A DNA stretch of 64,000 nt from Lindgomyces ingoldianus (Eukaryota; Ascomycota; Dothideomycetes; Pleosporales; Lindgomycetaceae), in NCBI RefSeq assembly GCF_010093535.1, contig NW_022985191.1, positions 579,646 through 643,645 on the forward strand, in the 5' to 3' direction. Below, piece by piece: positions 45,517 through 56,047 of this stretch. Positions within the stretch are counted from its first letter, which is position 1. Each line of letters opens with the position of its first letter. A model generated the notes under the pieces. It was not told where the DNA came from. It was given only the letters and a program-made list of their open reading frames with translations, and did not search any database. The translations under genes and the position numbers were made by a program.

Positions 45517-46905
45517 ATATCAACTACTAATTTCTCAATCGTGCTACATGTTGAAAAGGTTCAGCTGAGGACGTCAGTATCCATCATCTTAAAATTATCG
45601 CAAACCTCAACCATGGGGGTAACATAATTAAATTTTCTGTAACTAACTTACTAGTACTTTACGTTAAGTTTCAACAGCGAACACGGAGTAGATTTTAACT
45701 ATACTTCCATGGGGGAAAATCTGTCTTAAACATTGGCACGCTGGACAAAGCTCGAATGCTTTGGATGGGATTAGGGGGAAAAAAAAGAAGAAGAATCAGT
45801 TACTTCCCCGGTTAACGGCTCATTCAATTTTAATCGTACGGCCTCGGAGACATCCAATTCAGAACTGCGCCCCAGATTCCGTCCAAAACTGGACTGGCTC
45901 CTTCGATTCAAACGACGAGTCTTGGAAGACTCAACCCCCGGCTACCTGTCTCTAACATCACCGCATTGCCGTCAAGATTGATTCAGGGAGGATGAGCCCT
46001 CATAGAGAAATCACGCAGACTATATTACAGCTACTATATCGTTAGCAATACCTACCTAGCCCTACTTGCTCCTCTTAAACGTGGACTAGGAATTGCTGTG
46101 GATTATTCACTGATCTCTCTCGCGGGATTACCCAATCCAGAGAGAAGATGGCAGGCAACCCAGTGAAAAGGGGCATAATTTTTCCGAGCAAAATATCTCT
46201 ATTATAACTAGAATTTATGCCGAGTTTTGATCTTTCACTCTTGCAAATATCTAGCCTCTAACTTGAAGTTATTAGACTCTAATTGCACTACTTCTGATGC
46301 TACCCCGGAAATCCTTCGATATATAGCGTTACAAACAACGCCTTCGAGTTGATTCGGGAAGATCATTTGCATAAACACCTACACATGACCTTCTGCGAAA
46401 GCAATTTATAGAACACTAACGGTTTTGAAGGAGGTAGTAATAATTGGAAAATCCTAGGAGTCTGAGATACTATCTTGCCCGCTATCGCTACTCGTAGGCG
46501 CTGTCGTGGATATTCTACAGAAAGGCTCTTGAGATCCGTTCGTAGAGTAGTATGATGAGTTGCTAGTCTAAACTTCCCGTATAGTCGTTGAATGATATGG
46601 CTCTTAGATAAGAGGTTCCCCCAGCCGCCGTTATAATAGCAGACTAACGCTAGGAGATTTATCGGTAGCTATAGCCTCGCAAACTCCTCCTACGCATCTA
46701 AAGCCTCACCAAATGCAGGCAGGAAACCTATTTCAACGAGTTTTTGCATCCTCAAGGAGGGCCCCGGGTTTTGTTGCCGAGATGGCAATGTACCGTCAAC
46801 GTCCCTGGCCGCGGTATCCTTATACCCCCACCACAGTGATGATGAAATATTGCTCAAGCCATAAGAATGTACTAATTACGAAAGGAATATAGGCAATCAA
46901 ATAAG
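45517..46905. other. Gene-poor spacer
   Basis: 1.4 kb of AT-leaning sequence has no recognised frame, repeat or RNA. It does not show the RIP block's TA saturation. Confidence 0.5.
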
Positions 46906-47090
46906 TTAGTCTTGCCATAGGCTTGATATCTCAGAATAATCTCGAAATATCACGTCAGTGAACCCGGAGTCCTTGAGCATCGCCTTGAACATGCCTTGAA
47001 CACGCCAGGATGTGAAAGGGCGCGTTCGTTGGCATAACGGCGAAATTGTTGATCGCTTCTCGTATAAATCATGCCCCTGCAAGGCTACAA
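46906..47090 (-). pseudogene. SAM-dependent methyltransferase C-terminal relic
   Basis: A short minus-strand piece ends MFKAMLKDSGFTDVIFRDYSEI, which resembles the C-terminal FKEAGFVDVxxxDxSE strand of fungal class I methyltransferases. A frameshift is needed just upstream (NAPFHIL is in another frame), and the catalytic domain is absent. The rest is replaced by the head-to-head HET relic. Confidence 0.4.
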
Positions 47091-47104
47091 TGTGCCATGA
47101 GCTC

Positions 47105-47607
47105 GGCCTGGGCAATGCACTGGGTGGATTGTTACCAATTAGGAGATAGAGTCTGCGAAAATGGCACCCTTCTACTCGAATTCTCTATTCACAATTACAG
47201 CAACATCTAGTGCACACAGCGATCTAATGCTATTTTCTGATAGACGGTCACCTGTTCCTATAGCTGGTAGCGGAGCACTCAAAGTGCCAACCGTTTCCAT
47301 CCCCGTTCAACATGAGAACAGAACATTCCGTCTAAGGCCTCAGCTTCATCTCGCTCATGATCGAGTCATTGATTTAGAAAATGCTCGACATCACACTGAC
47401 GACGCACCACTTATGGACTCGTGCATGGGCTTACCAAGGTCGCCTTTCATCTTCTCAGGCACTCCACTTTCATGCAGAAGAGCTGGTATGGGAATGGAAA
47501 AGAAGCATAAGGTGTGAGTGCGGTAAATTAGACGGCGCTACGCCTAAAGACAGCCAGAACTTCATAACCACGATAACCCAGACAATCGTACGGACCATCA
47601 ATTAGGT
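47105..47607 (+). pseudogene. HET-domain (heterokaryon incompatibility) gene relic
   Basis: The plus strand reads FYSNSLFTITATSSAHSDLM, then LFSDR; after a frame change RAWAYQGRLSSSQALHFHAE is followed by LVWEWK and CECG. These are the middle and end of the HET domain (usual form: YSNALITIAA, LxTRAWxxQERLLSPRxLHF, WEC). The N-terminal GLRYLWIDALCI part is missing and at least one frameshift separates the two blocks. HET proteins trigger cell death after fusion of unlike strains; this copy cannot encode one intact. Confidence 0.65.
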
Positions 47608-49159
47608 GGATATCTCAAATCACTTTTTTCGAGAGTAGATCATCCAGATGCACTTCAAGAGAAATTTTCATATATTTAGATGGGTCCCGTATCGAGGTAC
47701 GCAAGGCTTGATCCTACGCACGAGAGCGGCCGGTTACCGACCCTATCCGGGCTTGCTTCAAAATTCTATATTCATTCCCTAAGGTCTTACTTTTCTGGCT
47801 TGTGGTATAAAAGCCTTGTAAAGCATTTGCTTTACGAAAACGTACGCAATGAAGGCTAATCCTTCCTCTTTGATTCTGGTCGGGGCGCCTATTGTCGCAC
47901 GTGAATTTGTCTCATTGACCCTTTGTCAAGGACGAATCCAAGGCCTTGACCCACACCAGTCTCCTGCTTAGGACTAGCGCTGTTTTTATCTCCTGTAGAG
48001 TCACCTCAGAGCTCTGTCGAGCTCCTCAGACCAAACCTCAGATCTTGCACCCTTGCTCAATCTACCTAGTTTCGTTCTCACCACCTAATTGATTACTCGA
48101 AACTCCACATGCCCTCTATTGTCCGTTAGCTCCATAACTGACCGTACGATACTTATCTCACTACCTAGAAACAACGTTCCCCACAACCGTATGATCAATC
48201 TTTCTTTCAAACCAGATACAGACATCACATTCTTTAGAGTATCGGCGAAGTTCCTAGGTAAGAGTCCATACGGTAGGGTTAAGAACGTGACGTTAAGTGT
48301 GCGGGGAAGAAGTATGAAATGCGTGGTGGACAAGATTTTTGGGACGAATCACGACGAATCGAAAAACTCAACTAAGAACATTCTTTCAGAGGATAGACGA
48401 TCTAGTTATTCTCTATATTGATGGGCATGCCACCATCGAGAGCCACTCCACACTCCTCTGTCTTGTCCTACGCCAGGCTTCAATCGAGCACCGTCTATAC
48501 CAGCGCGGAGGCCTATGGTATTTCGAGAGGATTTAAAGTTAGAAGCGTGAATAAAGGATATGATGTTAATTATTCTTATAGGGAAAGACTTGGTCCTCAA
48601 GATCAGATGTCTTGGCCCTTCTACAAGCCCTCCTACGTAATAAAGATTTTGAGAGAAGAAATCTGTACACTTAGATAAGGTCCTTCCAATTTGACTCTAC
48701 CGTATGAACTTCGCGTCTTATAGGACCATTCCATTTCGGTACAGCCTGTGGAAATTATTCGTGGAGCGACGACAGTTAAGTCTTATACCTTTCTTTCGTT
48801 TGTTAGGTAAATTTTCTAGGTTCGGCGATTCGTTAACTCGTGAACCCGGCTACTTGTCACAGTCGTCTCGCCGAAGCTAGTCTTCTACCAACCAACTCGC
48901 AGAACTTCGACCAGTTCAGAATCAGATTTTATCTACAAGGGGTCCAATTCGCGTGGATCCGGAACACGAAGTGGTTGGGTTTATTGCGGCACGGATATAA
49001 TGTCTCACCATACGGCCGTCCCTGGAAGCCGTTTGCGGGGGCTTACGGAGACCCTTACCGTTGACACCAATATAAAAGAAGGTCGAGAACGAAGTGAATT
49101 AAGGACAACCAAGCCCGACAATTCACATATTTGAGCTCCTATCTTATCCCTATTACACG
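47608..49159. other. Gene-free spacer upstream of the aldehyde dehydrogenase
   Basis: Short open frames (for example 48089-48421 plus) show no family resemblance. No repeats were noticed. Confidence 0.45.
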
Positions 49160-50822
49160 ATGCCATTCATCAATTCCCCCACCTCCAAGGACAACCTTCC
49201 AGTCGTTCCTCTTTGGATCAATGGTTCTGCACAGCCCATTGATGGGCACTCCCTCTTTCCTGTCACAAGTTCCGTTCAGGAAAAGGTAATTCATAATGCT
49301 GTTTCTGCCTCGCCGGCATCTGCTACTAAAGCCTGCAACGCGGCGGCTACTGCTTTTACGTCCTGGCGTAAGACATCGCCCGCGCATCGCCGTGCTCTGT
49401 TGCTCAAGGCTGCAGACATTCTCGATAGCCGGGCAGAAGAGATCATGGATTGGCAAATGGCAGAGACAAGCTGCCCGAAAGAATTTGCCGGCTTCAATAT
49501 CAAGGCGGGAACCATCTATGTTCGCGAAATAGCGGCTGCTACGAGCGAACTCCGTGGTACTGTGCCGCAGAAATCAATGGGTCCAACCGGAGAAGAGGTG
49601 GGAGGTCTGACGGTTGTGGTAAGAGAGCCAATTGGTGTCGTTTTGATTATTCCTCCGTAAGTGCCTGCTGAAGACCTTAGTGGCTCATCTACCGGATTTC
49701 CAAGTACTTATAAATAGCATAGTTGGAATGGTGCTGTGATACTCCCCCTTCGTGCTATAAGCATGGCTCTCGCTGCAGGTTGCACGATCGTCGTTAAGGC
49801 TTCTGAACTCTGTCCGCGAACGCATAGCCTCTTGGTCGAATGCTTCGAGGAAGCCGGGATTCCGGCCGGCGTAATCAACATGATCCAAGCACGACGCGAA
49901 GATGCAGCACTAGTTGTTGAAGCTATCGTCTCCCATAAAGCGGTTCGAAAAGTCGATTTTATCGGTAGTGCTGCAGTTGGCAGCAAGATTGGCCAGGTCT
50001 GCGCGAAGTATTTAAAACCCGTGTTGATGGAGCTGGGAGGGAAGGGGCCGGCAATTGTCCTGGAGGATGCAGATTTGGAGAAGACTGCATTTCTGTGTGC
50101 AATGGGCGGTAAGTTCTCACGGCCCTTTCCCCCCTGGCAGAAACAAGATGCTGACAGTCATAGCTGTGCTTGACCACGGTCAACTCTGCTTTTCCACAGA
50201 GCGTATCATCGTCCACAAGTCGATATATGAGAAGTTCACGCAAATACTCGCTGCCGTAATGTCGAAAATACCCAAAGCAGGAGATGCCGTGACCCAACAA
50301 TCTGCAACGCACGCCTATGACGTCTTAGTGGACGCACAGGAGAAAGGCGCGACGTTCCTTGTTGGAGGCCCAGAGTACATTAGCAAGACGAGCCTCAAAC
50401 CGACGCTCGTGACGAACGTAAAGCCCGATGCTCGGATCTGGGACGAGGAGACTTTTGGGCCTTCAGCTACCGTGTACATTGCCGAAGACGATGAAGATGC
50501 AATTACGAAGGCGAATGATTCTGCGTATGGATTGAGCGCTGCGGTGCATAGCACGAGTTGGGAACATGCGTACAATGTAGCAAAATACCTAGAATATGGG
50601 CAGGTGCAGATCAACAACATGACTTGCACAGACTCGCGTAAGTATCCGCCATCGTCCTCAGATCTATTCTGAACTGACATCTTGACAGCCGGTGGGCCTA
50701 TCCGCGGAGTCAAAGGGTCAGGTTGGGGACAGTCCAATTCGATATGGGGGTTGCATGAGTTCTCGATTGAGAAGACGATTGCATTCCATCCTTCAAGCGA
50801 AAGCAATATGCTCATCCACTGA
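49160..50822 (+). CDS. NAD(P)-dependent aldehyde dehydrogenase (vanillin/salicylaldehyde dehydrogenase-like)
   Basis: Four exons: 49160-49656, 49723-50108, 50164-50637 and 50689-50822. The introns are 66, 55 and 51 nt and the product is 496 aa. The coenzyme fold is complete: WNGAVILP, KASELCP, then FIGSAAVGSKIG. The catalytic Glu269 is in ELGGKG and the nucleophile Cys303 in GQLCFSTER, at the standard spacing of 34. EETFGPSATVY and GGVKGSGWG-type (here GPIRGVKGSGWG) motifs close the active site. The 'GQ(L/I)C(F/M)STER' form is usual in fungal aromatic-aldehyde dehydrogenases, so oxidation of an aromatic aldehyde is plausible, but the substrate is inferred. The gene converges on the GH7 gene, stop to stop 115 bp apart. 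Confidence 0.9.
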
Positions 50823-50937
50823 GCAAATTATGCATGTTCCAACGCAGTTTGTAGCACCTGAGAGGGTACGGACCTGCATTTCAACATCGCATTGCGATCG
50901 ATATCACTCCATCTATTATTCTACTCTCCTGCTGATC

Positions 50938-52251
50938 TTACGAATAATAATGCTTCTTTGCCTTATATGTTGATCCAATCTCACCCCATTTGATCTGGCT
51001 GAACGTCACAGCTGGTGAAGGTTCGATTTTCTGAATCACTTTCGGATCTCCCTCGGTCGCATTGCAGGGACCCGCGTTGCCACTATCGAGCCAGTGCATG
51101 AAGCCACCGTCGTCCCACCAGATACTCATAGCAAGCACCATTCCGCGCGACATTGACTCCCCCATTCCCTTCATACCTCCCTCGCTGATAAATTTTGTAG
51201 CCCCGTTCTTGGAGCAGTAAGCATCGTTGATAGGGCCCGTAACGTTGACCGCTGCATTTTCGAAGACTTTTCCGTTTTGGACGTAGAGGCGCTTGACCTC
51301 TTGCAATACGCCGTCTTTGGCAGGAAACTGCGTCACTACGGTGAAGGGCTTGGACGTGTCGACTTTCATGCTGGCGCCGGGCCCGTAGTATGACTTATCC
51401 CCGGCAGAGTAGGGGTTGTTACCACAACCGTTCTTGTCACAAACGCCAGTGGCTCCACACTCACTCCCAGTGCAGCGGTAGAGACCAGGCTTGCTGCACG
51501 TATGAGGAGCAAGCTGAGTCGCCTTCTTGTTAGCTTCCCAAATGTCAAGTTCATTGCAGCAGATTCCTTGGGCTTTGATATTGCCCTGCACGGCATTAGT
51601 ACTTCTGGATGTTCTTAAGGATAAGTTGTGGGTTCAATTGTGACTTACAACACCATTCACCCACGGCGTGGTGAAGCATTGGGCATCGCAATAACCCGTT
51701 CCATACGCAGCCCCCCCTGGATTGAGCTTACTCTGGCCTCCAGTCTCTTCCATTTCGGAAAAGTATAAAGCACCATTCATCCCACAGGGGAGCTTAGAAA
51801 CGTCGACATCAAAGCTCAATTCGTTTCCGGTCAGTTTGATCATCTCATACTTCTTCTCGTTCTCGGCGAGAAGATAGATCCGAGGACTGGCGACACCGTT
51901 CTTCCCAAACATCTTCATTAACACACTACCGCCTTCAGTCGTGACTCCATAGTCGGCGTAGTTGTTAATGCCTTCCATGATGCAATTCTTGGCGCACGTC
52001 TCCTCATCAGGGCAGACTGTTTTATTAGGTGGGTTTCCCCAATCTCCACAGCCTAGTTTGGTATTCTTCGCCTGGTAGATTGGATGTGACGCTGAATCTA
52101 GCACAAGTGCAGTCTGCTGCGATTTGCAACCATCTTTCGTGGTACACTTCCAGGTTTGAAGCTTGGGGTGGGTTTCGGGATTCTTGCCTGGGGTCTGAGC
52201 CGCAACGAGGGCCAGGAACAACGATGTCAAGAGCGCCAGCGAAGGAGACAT
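50938..52251 (-). CDS. Secreted GH7 endo-beta-1,4-glucanase (Cel7B type), no CBM
   Basis: Two exons: 52251-51649 and 51585-50938, with a 63-nt intron. The product is 416 aa. A signal peptide is evident (LALLTSLFLALVAAQ). The catalytic motif CCNELDIWEAN places the nucleophile Glu213, Asp215 and acid/base Glu218. Many Cys residues fit the GH7 disulphide set (GYCDAQCF, CGATGVCDKNGCGNNPY). The form MNGALYFSEMEETGG and the missing tunnel loops favour endoglucanase I over cellobiohydrolase. The protein stops shortly after the catalytic domain (KAKKHYYS), so there is no linker or cellulose-binding module. GH7 endoglucanases cleave cellulose and often xyloglucan or mixed-linkage glucan. Confidence 0.94.
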
Positions 52252-53247
52252 GATGGCTGATTATTGCCAATCCAATTGATTGAGGAAAGAAAATGTGGCG
52301 TGCGTGAAAGGTAGGAGATTATGGAGGCAACGCAACGAAACTTATACCAAAAGCCAGAGTGACACTCCGGGCCGGATATCATCATTATGATTAAATTTCA
52401 CTTTACGGGACGTCAGTTCGATGCAGGACAAAAACGCTACTACCCTTTTCCATCCACACAAAACTTTCGGTCCAGATCGTGGGGATCATCGTCGGAGTGG
52501 CTGTACACATGGGTCCAAGGTTCTCCGAAGGTGGCTGGCTTCAATTATATTTAATGGTGCGTTTCGCATGCAGTCGCGGGGAATAGAATCAGCATAGAAT
52601 CGTCCGGGAGATGTTCTTTTGAGAAATTTCTCTATCATGTGAGGCTGTTGTAATTAAGATTGGATATTGCGGGTAATTGCGATCGCTTGGCAGGCACTGC
52701 ACCCCGGGTTTTGAACGCCAAGACGTCCCTTGGCCAGGCAAGAGACACGGCAGACGGTAGGGATTGTCGGCATACGGGGGTTAGTTGATTCGTACCTGTT
52801 CGCGAGGCCTTGCTGGTGAGATTCGGGATGAAGGGGTCCAGTGGGGTGGGTGCTAGGGATATCGGCGCGGAGAACCTGGCGACGAAGCCGAGGTTACGGA
52901 TTTCGTGAGGTATTATGCTCGTATCGGCTGCTTGGACCTGAATAACTTTGCAGAAGTATGAGGGTAGATGAAGTGCGTTTGGTGTTGAGATATGATCGAA
53001 TTTCGCGAGGGGTCTCGACCGACAACCCCTTGACAAATCCGGGTTAGCATCATATTGTTACCCCTGCTTGAGCACTGGCATTAAAGATACTGTTTGTTTG
53101 AAGGAAAGATATTTAAGGATTATCAATCCGATTTCAGACACATCTGCTCAAGATCAAATCCGCTCTCCATGACAGACACTTCACCAACCCTCAACCCCTG
53201 CCACTGACGATACATCTTCTCGTATTCAGACAGTGTCCGCTGCACTG
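52252..53247. promoter_or_regulatory. GH7 upstream region with TATA-like and CreA-like sites
   Basis: On the minus strand TATAAG lies at 52346-52341, about 90 bp before the ATG. Two SYGGRG matches (GTGGGG at 52479-52484, GCGGGG at 52576-52581) fit the binding consensus of the carbon-catabolite repressor CreA/Cre1. Such short sites occur by chance, so regulation by glucose is only suggested. No gene is recognised in the rest; a 133-codon minus-strand frame at 52635-53036 looks random. Confidence 0.4.
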
Positions 53248-53680
53248 CTAATGTGGCGAGTGATCGACAACCTCAATGTTGTTCCTACCAATCATTAATA
53301 CATGACTTTCTCCGCAGAAGAGGGTCCGATACTGACCCGACGGGATCCAACACGAATGTGCCATAATAGTTTGGATGGTAATGCTCTCTGAGTCCTGGCT
53401 TGCCATTGCAGGTTCCACCCGCCTTCAGAGCTTCGGAGTGAAACTTGTCAACGGTATCATGGTCCTTTGCTCTGAATGCCACATGGAAGCCACCACCATT
53501 TGTATCTTCTTTGGAGGCAATCCAGAACGGTACCTCGCCTTTGCTGGTTCCAAAGCCGACGGCTTTTCCTGGAAACTCCATCTGTTTGCTGTACCCAATT
53601 GTTGCAAGGGCAGTGCTGTACCAAGCGACGATTTCGTCAAACTTGGAAAGGGGGACCTGGCAAAGGACGTGATCGAGCAT
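53248..53680 (-). CDS. VOC-superfamily (glyoxalase/dioxygenase fold) small protein
   Basis: Two exons: 53680-53337 and 53284-53248, with a 52-nt intron. The product is 126 aa. The beta-alpha-beta-beta-beta pattern of the fold is visible: DHVLCQVPLSKFDEIVAWYS, GGFHVAFRAKDHDTVDKFHS, and HYHPNYYGTFVLDPVGNNIE after splicing. The small second exon restores the NNIEVV motif, whose Glu is usually a metal ligand; without it the frame reads into an unrelated tail. Fungal relatives are annotated glyoxalase or bleomycin-resistance-like with unknown substrates. It starts 1.4 kb upstream of GH7 on the same strand. Confidence 0.85.
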
Positions 53681-54481
53681 TTTGGCTAAGATTTGGGGAA
53701 AGAGAGATATTTGGTCAAAGACGTATAAGTCTGAAAATGTGGAAGAGTGAAGAATCCAGATGGAGCTCGATGGCTGGGCTGAACTTTTGTATCGCGCTCA
53801 CGAAAAGCGGGGCCGGAAAGCCAATGACCCGAGAATGCGCGGTGTCATGTGCTTTCGTGACTCACTGGACGCCTTCGCAGCTGATGTTGGGCTGATGTGC
53901 AAACAAGGGACCATTCAGCTAACTACATTTACGAGGTCCATGTTCCAGTGCAACGGGCGCCCTCTAAATCCATGTTACCGCTTCGCCAGTCCCGTATTTC
54001 GAATGGCTAGAGTTCTCCTTCTTAGGATGAGCTAATGCCATTAGCTACTGATATGATACGCCTAGATTCCACAAGTCATGTTGGGAGTTCAAGGGATTGA
54101 CATGCTCCCGAGTAGAGCAACGCTACTTGGATACCAGCTATAACCAGCAAGAGGTGAAGACAAGACGTCTACATTTTTCCGATAGTAGAGAGATCGCTTG
54201 AAAGTACAGAAGCTTTTGGCTTCCATTATGGGGATGCAAATGTTTGATTGTTTACCAATTTTTCTCTAATTCCTTCTTCTCGTCCCTTACAATCGCCACC
54301 TCAAGCTTTCCATCAAACACCAACTCATCCTTAATTACCAAACTTTCCTCAGCCGGCCAGATCTTACTCTAGGTTACGGCGCCGATAATGCGACGAAGAA
54401 CTTATAGTATTAAACTAGATTTGCGATATATTGCGTATTGCTAATTTCAACTGAGGCATCGATGCTCTTCGTGAGCGAGGG
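53681..54481. other. Gene-free spacer
   Basis: This lies between the VOC gene and the permease pseudogene. No supported feature. Confidence 0.5.
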
Positions 54482-55289
54482 TCAGGCTGGACTGATACAG
54501 CGAAGCAGAGCCGCTGCAGCCCTCCAATTCATCCCAGCGATGTATCGATAACGACTATGGGGGTGATAAAGAGATGACACGTAGATACGACGAGCCTTGA
54601 CGATCCGATATAAATAGTCTGATATCGAAATTGCAATTATGGGTTCAAGGAAGATGCCTACGGAGGTTATGAGGCAGAGCAGCGATTCGGTGGAAGTGAC
54701 GGCCTTCCAAGGCACCACAATCCCTCCTCCAATGAAAGTTGCAATCACTGCCGCACGATGTGGGCTGATGTGTTAGGGAACCAGGAAGCTATGCCACTCG
54801 AGACGAATATTCCATTTTCAGAAACGTTGACGCGGATAGTTGTTCGAATAGCAGATCTAGTGGTCACCACAGCCCTGAAGACGAAGAACCATTCAAAGCT
54901 TGTGTGGCTGAATGAATTGGAATGGAAGTTGCACAGACCAGGAAAGGAGGTGGTCGCGCATACCTTGACTGGTAATCCCGGGGCCAACGGGGAGGCGGTT
55001 CAGAATATTCAGTTATCTTGGCCAGATAGCAAACAGCATGGCCGCCATGGCTATATACTCTGTGTATTTTTGAATGGAGTGCCAGACGAGCGCCGTGTTC
55101 ATTCGGCAGACTACCGCAAATTTTAGCACACTGAAGAACGAAGGAAGATCGAATCCATACTGGGAATTGCACACGAATGTATGCTCCGGACGCGCCATGG
55201 AACGCAGTGGGTAGCAGAATAGCAACGGAACCCATAATAACACGCCCTACAACTTCAAGCCATATAAGACCAACGGTGAGCCATTCGCT
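54482..55289 (-). pseudogene. NCS1-family (allantoin/uracil permease) pseudogene
   Basis: Minus-strand fragments follow the order of an NCS1 permease but in different frames. They are SEWLTVGLIWLEV, then a helix block and FPVWIRSSF; after a frameshift FFSVLKFAVVCRMNTALVWH, IQKYTEY and AIWPR; an in-frame stop; LNRLPVGPGITSQGMRDHLL, QLPFQFIQPHKL; another stop; then after a gap GGGIVVPWKAVTSTESLLCL, ISDYLYRIVKARRIYVSSLY and GMNWRAAAALL. The N-terminal quarter and part of the second half are missing. At least two stops and two frame changes make it non-functional. Intact relatives import uracil, allantoin or related compounds with sodium or protons. Confidence 0.75.
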
Positions 55290-56047
55290 TTTTGGCATAT
55301 TACAAGACAGATTAATACTGTTTAAAATTTTAAAGTAGAAACGACAAATATATTCCATTTATAATATCGCTAATCCAGTAGCCCAGGACTGGTATTGCTA
55401 TCCACACCCGCCTTTCGGGGGCGAGGGGCTCGCAACGCTGAGGTCGATATTCGCCTGAAACCTCAGGTGTGGACGAGGATTGTTGTTATCGCAACATTTA
55501 TCCTTAAAGGCGGCATTTTTCTCTCAGTCTGCCTTGTATCATAGTTTTGCGCTATAGAGCGATTATATCGTGGCTTCGGCTGATAGGCGTTAGATACTGA
55601 AGAGCCATTTGGGGGGCATGAACAGCTTAATGACATCCCCTCCGTTGTCGTACTGGGTTTCGAATGAAACATACCAGGAACTGGTTACCGAATGCTTCAT
55701 GGCCGTACAGAAGTAGATATGCACATTGAACGCTATAGTCTGTCCATGAAACCTGTCGAAATAAGGAATATGATCTATTGGCCTTTCATCAGTTATATCT
55801 TTGCGCAGATATTCGATCGATCCACGCAGACAAATTTACCATTACAATTAAAGATTACCATTTCGCATTCGCACTTCATACGTACATCGATCTGACGCAT
55901 GCGGAAATTCTTGACCAGCTATTGCGATTTGGCAACTATTCAAGCTTCGATCATCGTAAATAATGATGAAGGAGGCTATCTTCGAGAATAGGAAGCAAGA
56001 CCGGTTCTTCGCATACCCGACCTTGATAATAGCATTCTTACGAACAC
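55290..56047. other. Gene-free spacer
   Basis: No supported feature between the permease relic and the GH3 gene. Confidence 0.5.

Noticed and set aside
48089..48421. 110-codon plus-strand frame
   Set aside because: No recognisable motif, no supporting splice continuity on either side.
52635..53036. 133-codon minus-strand frame as a hypothetical gene
   Set aside because: No family resemblance, and it sits in the upstream region of GH7; composition looks random.
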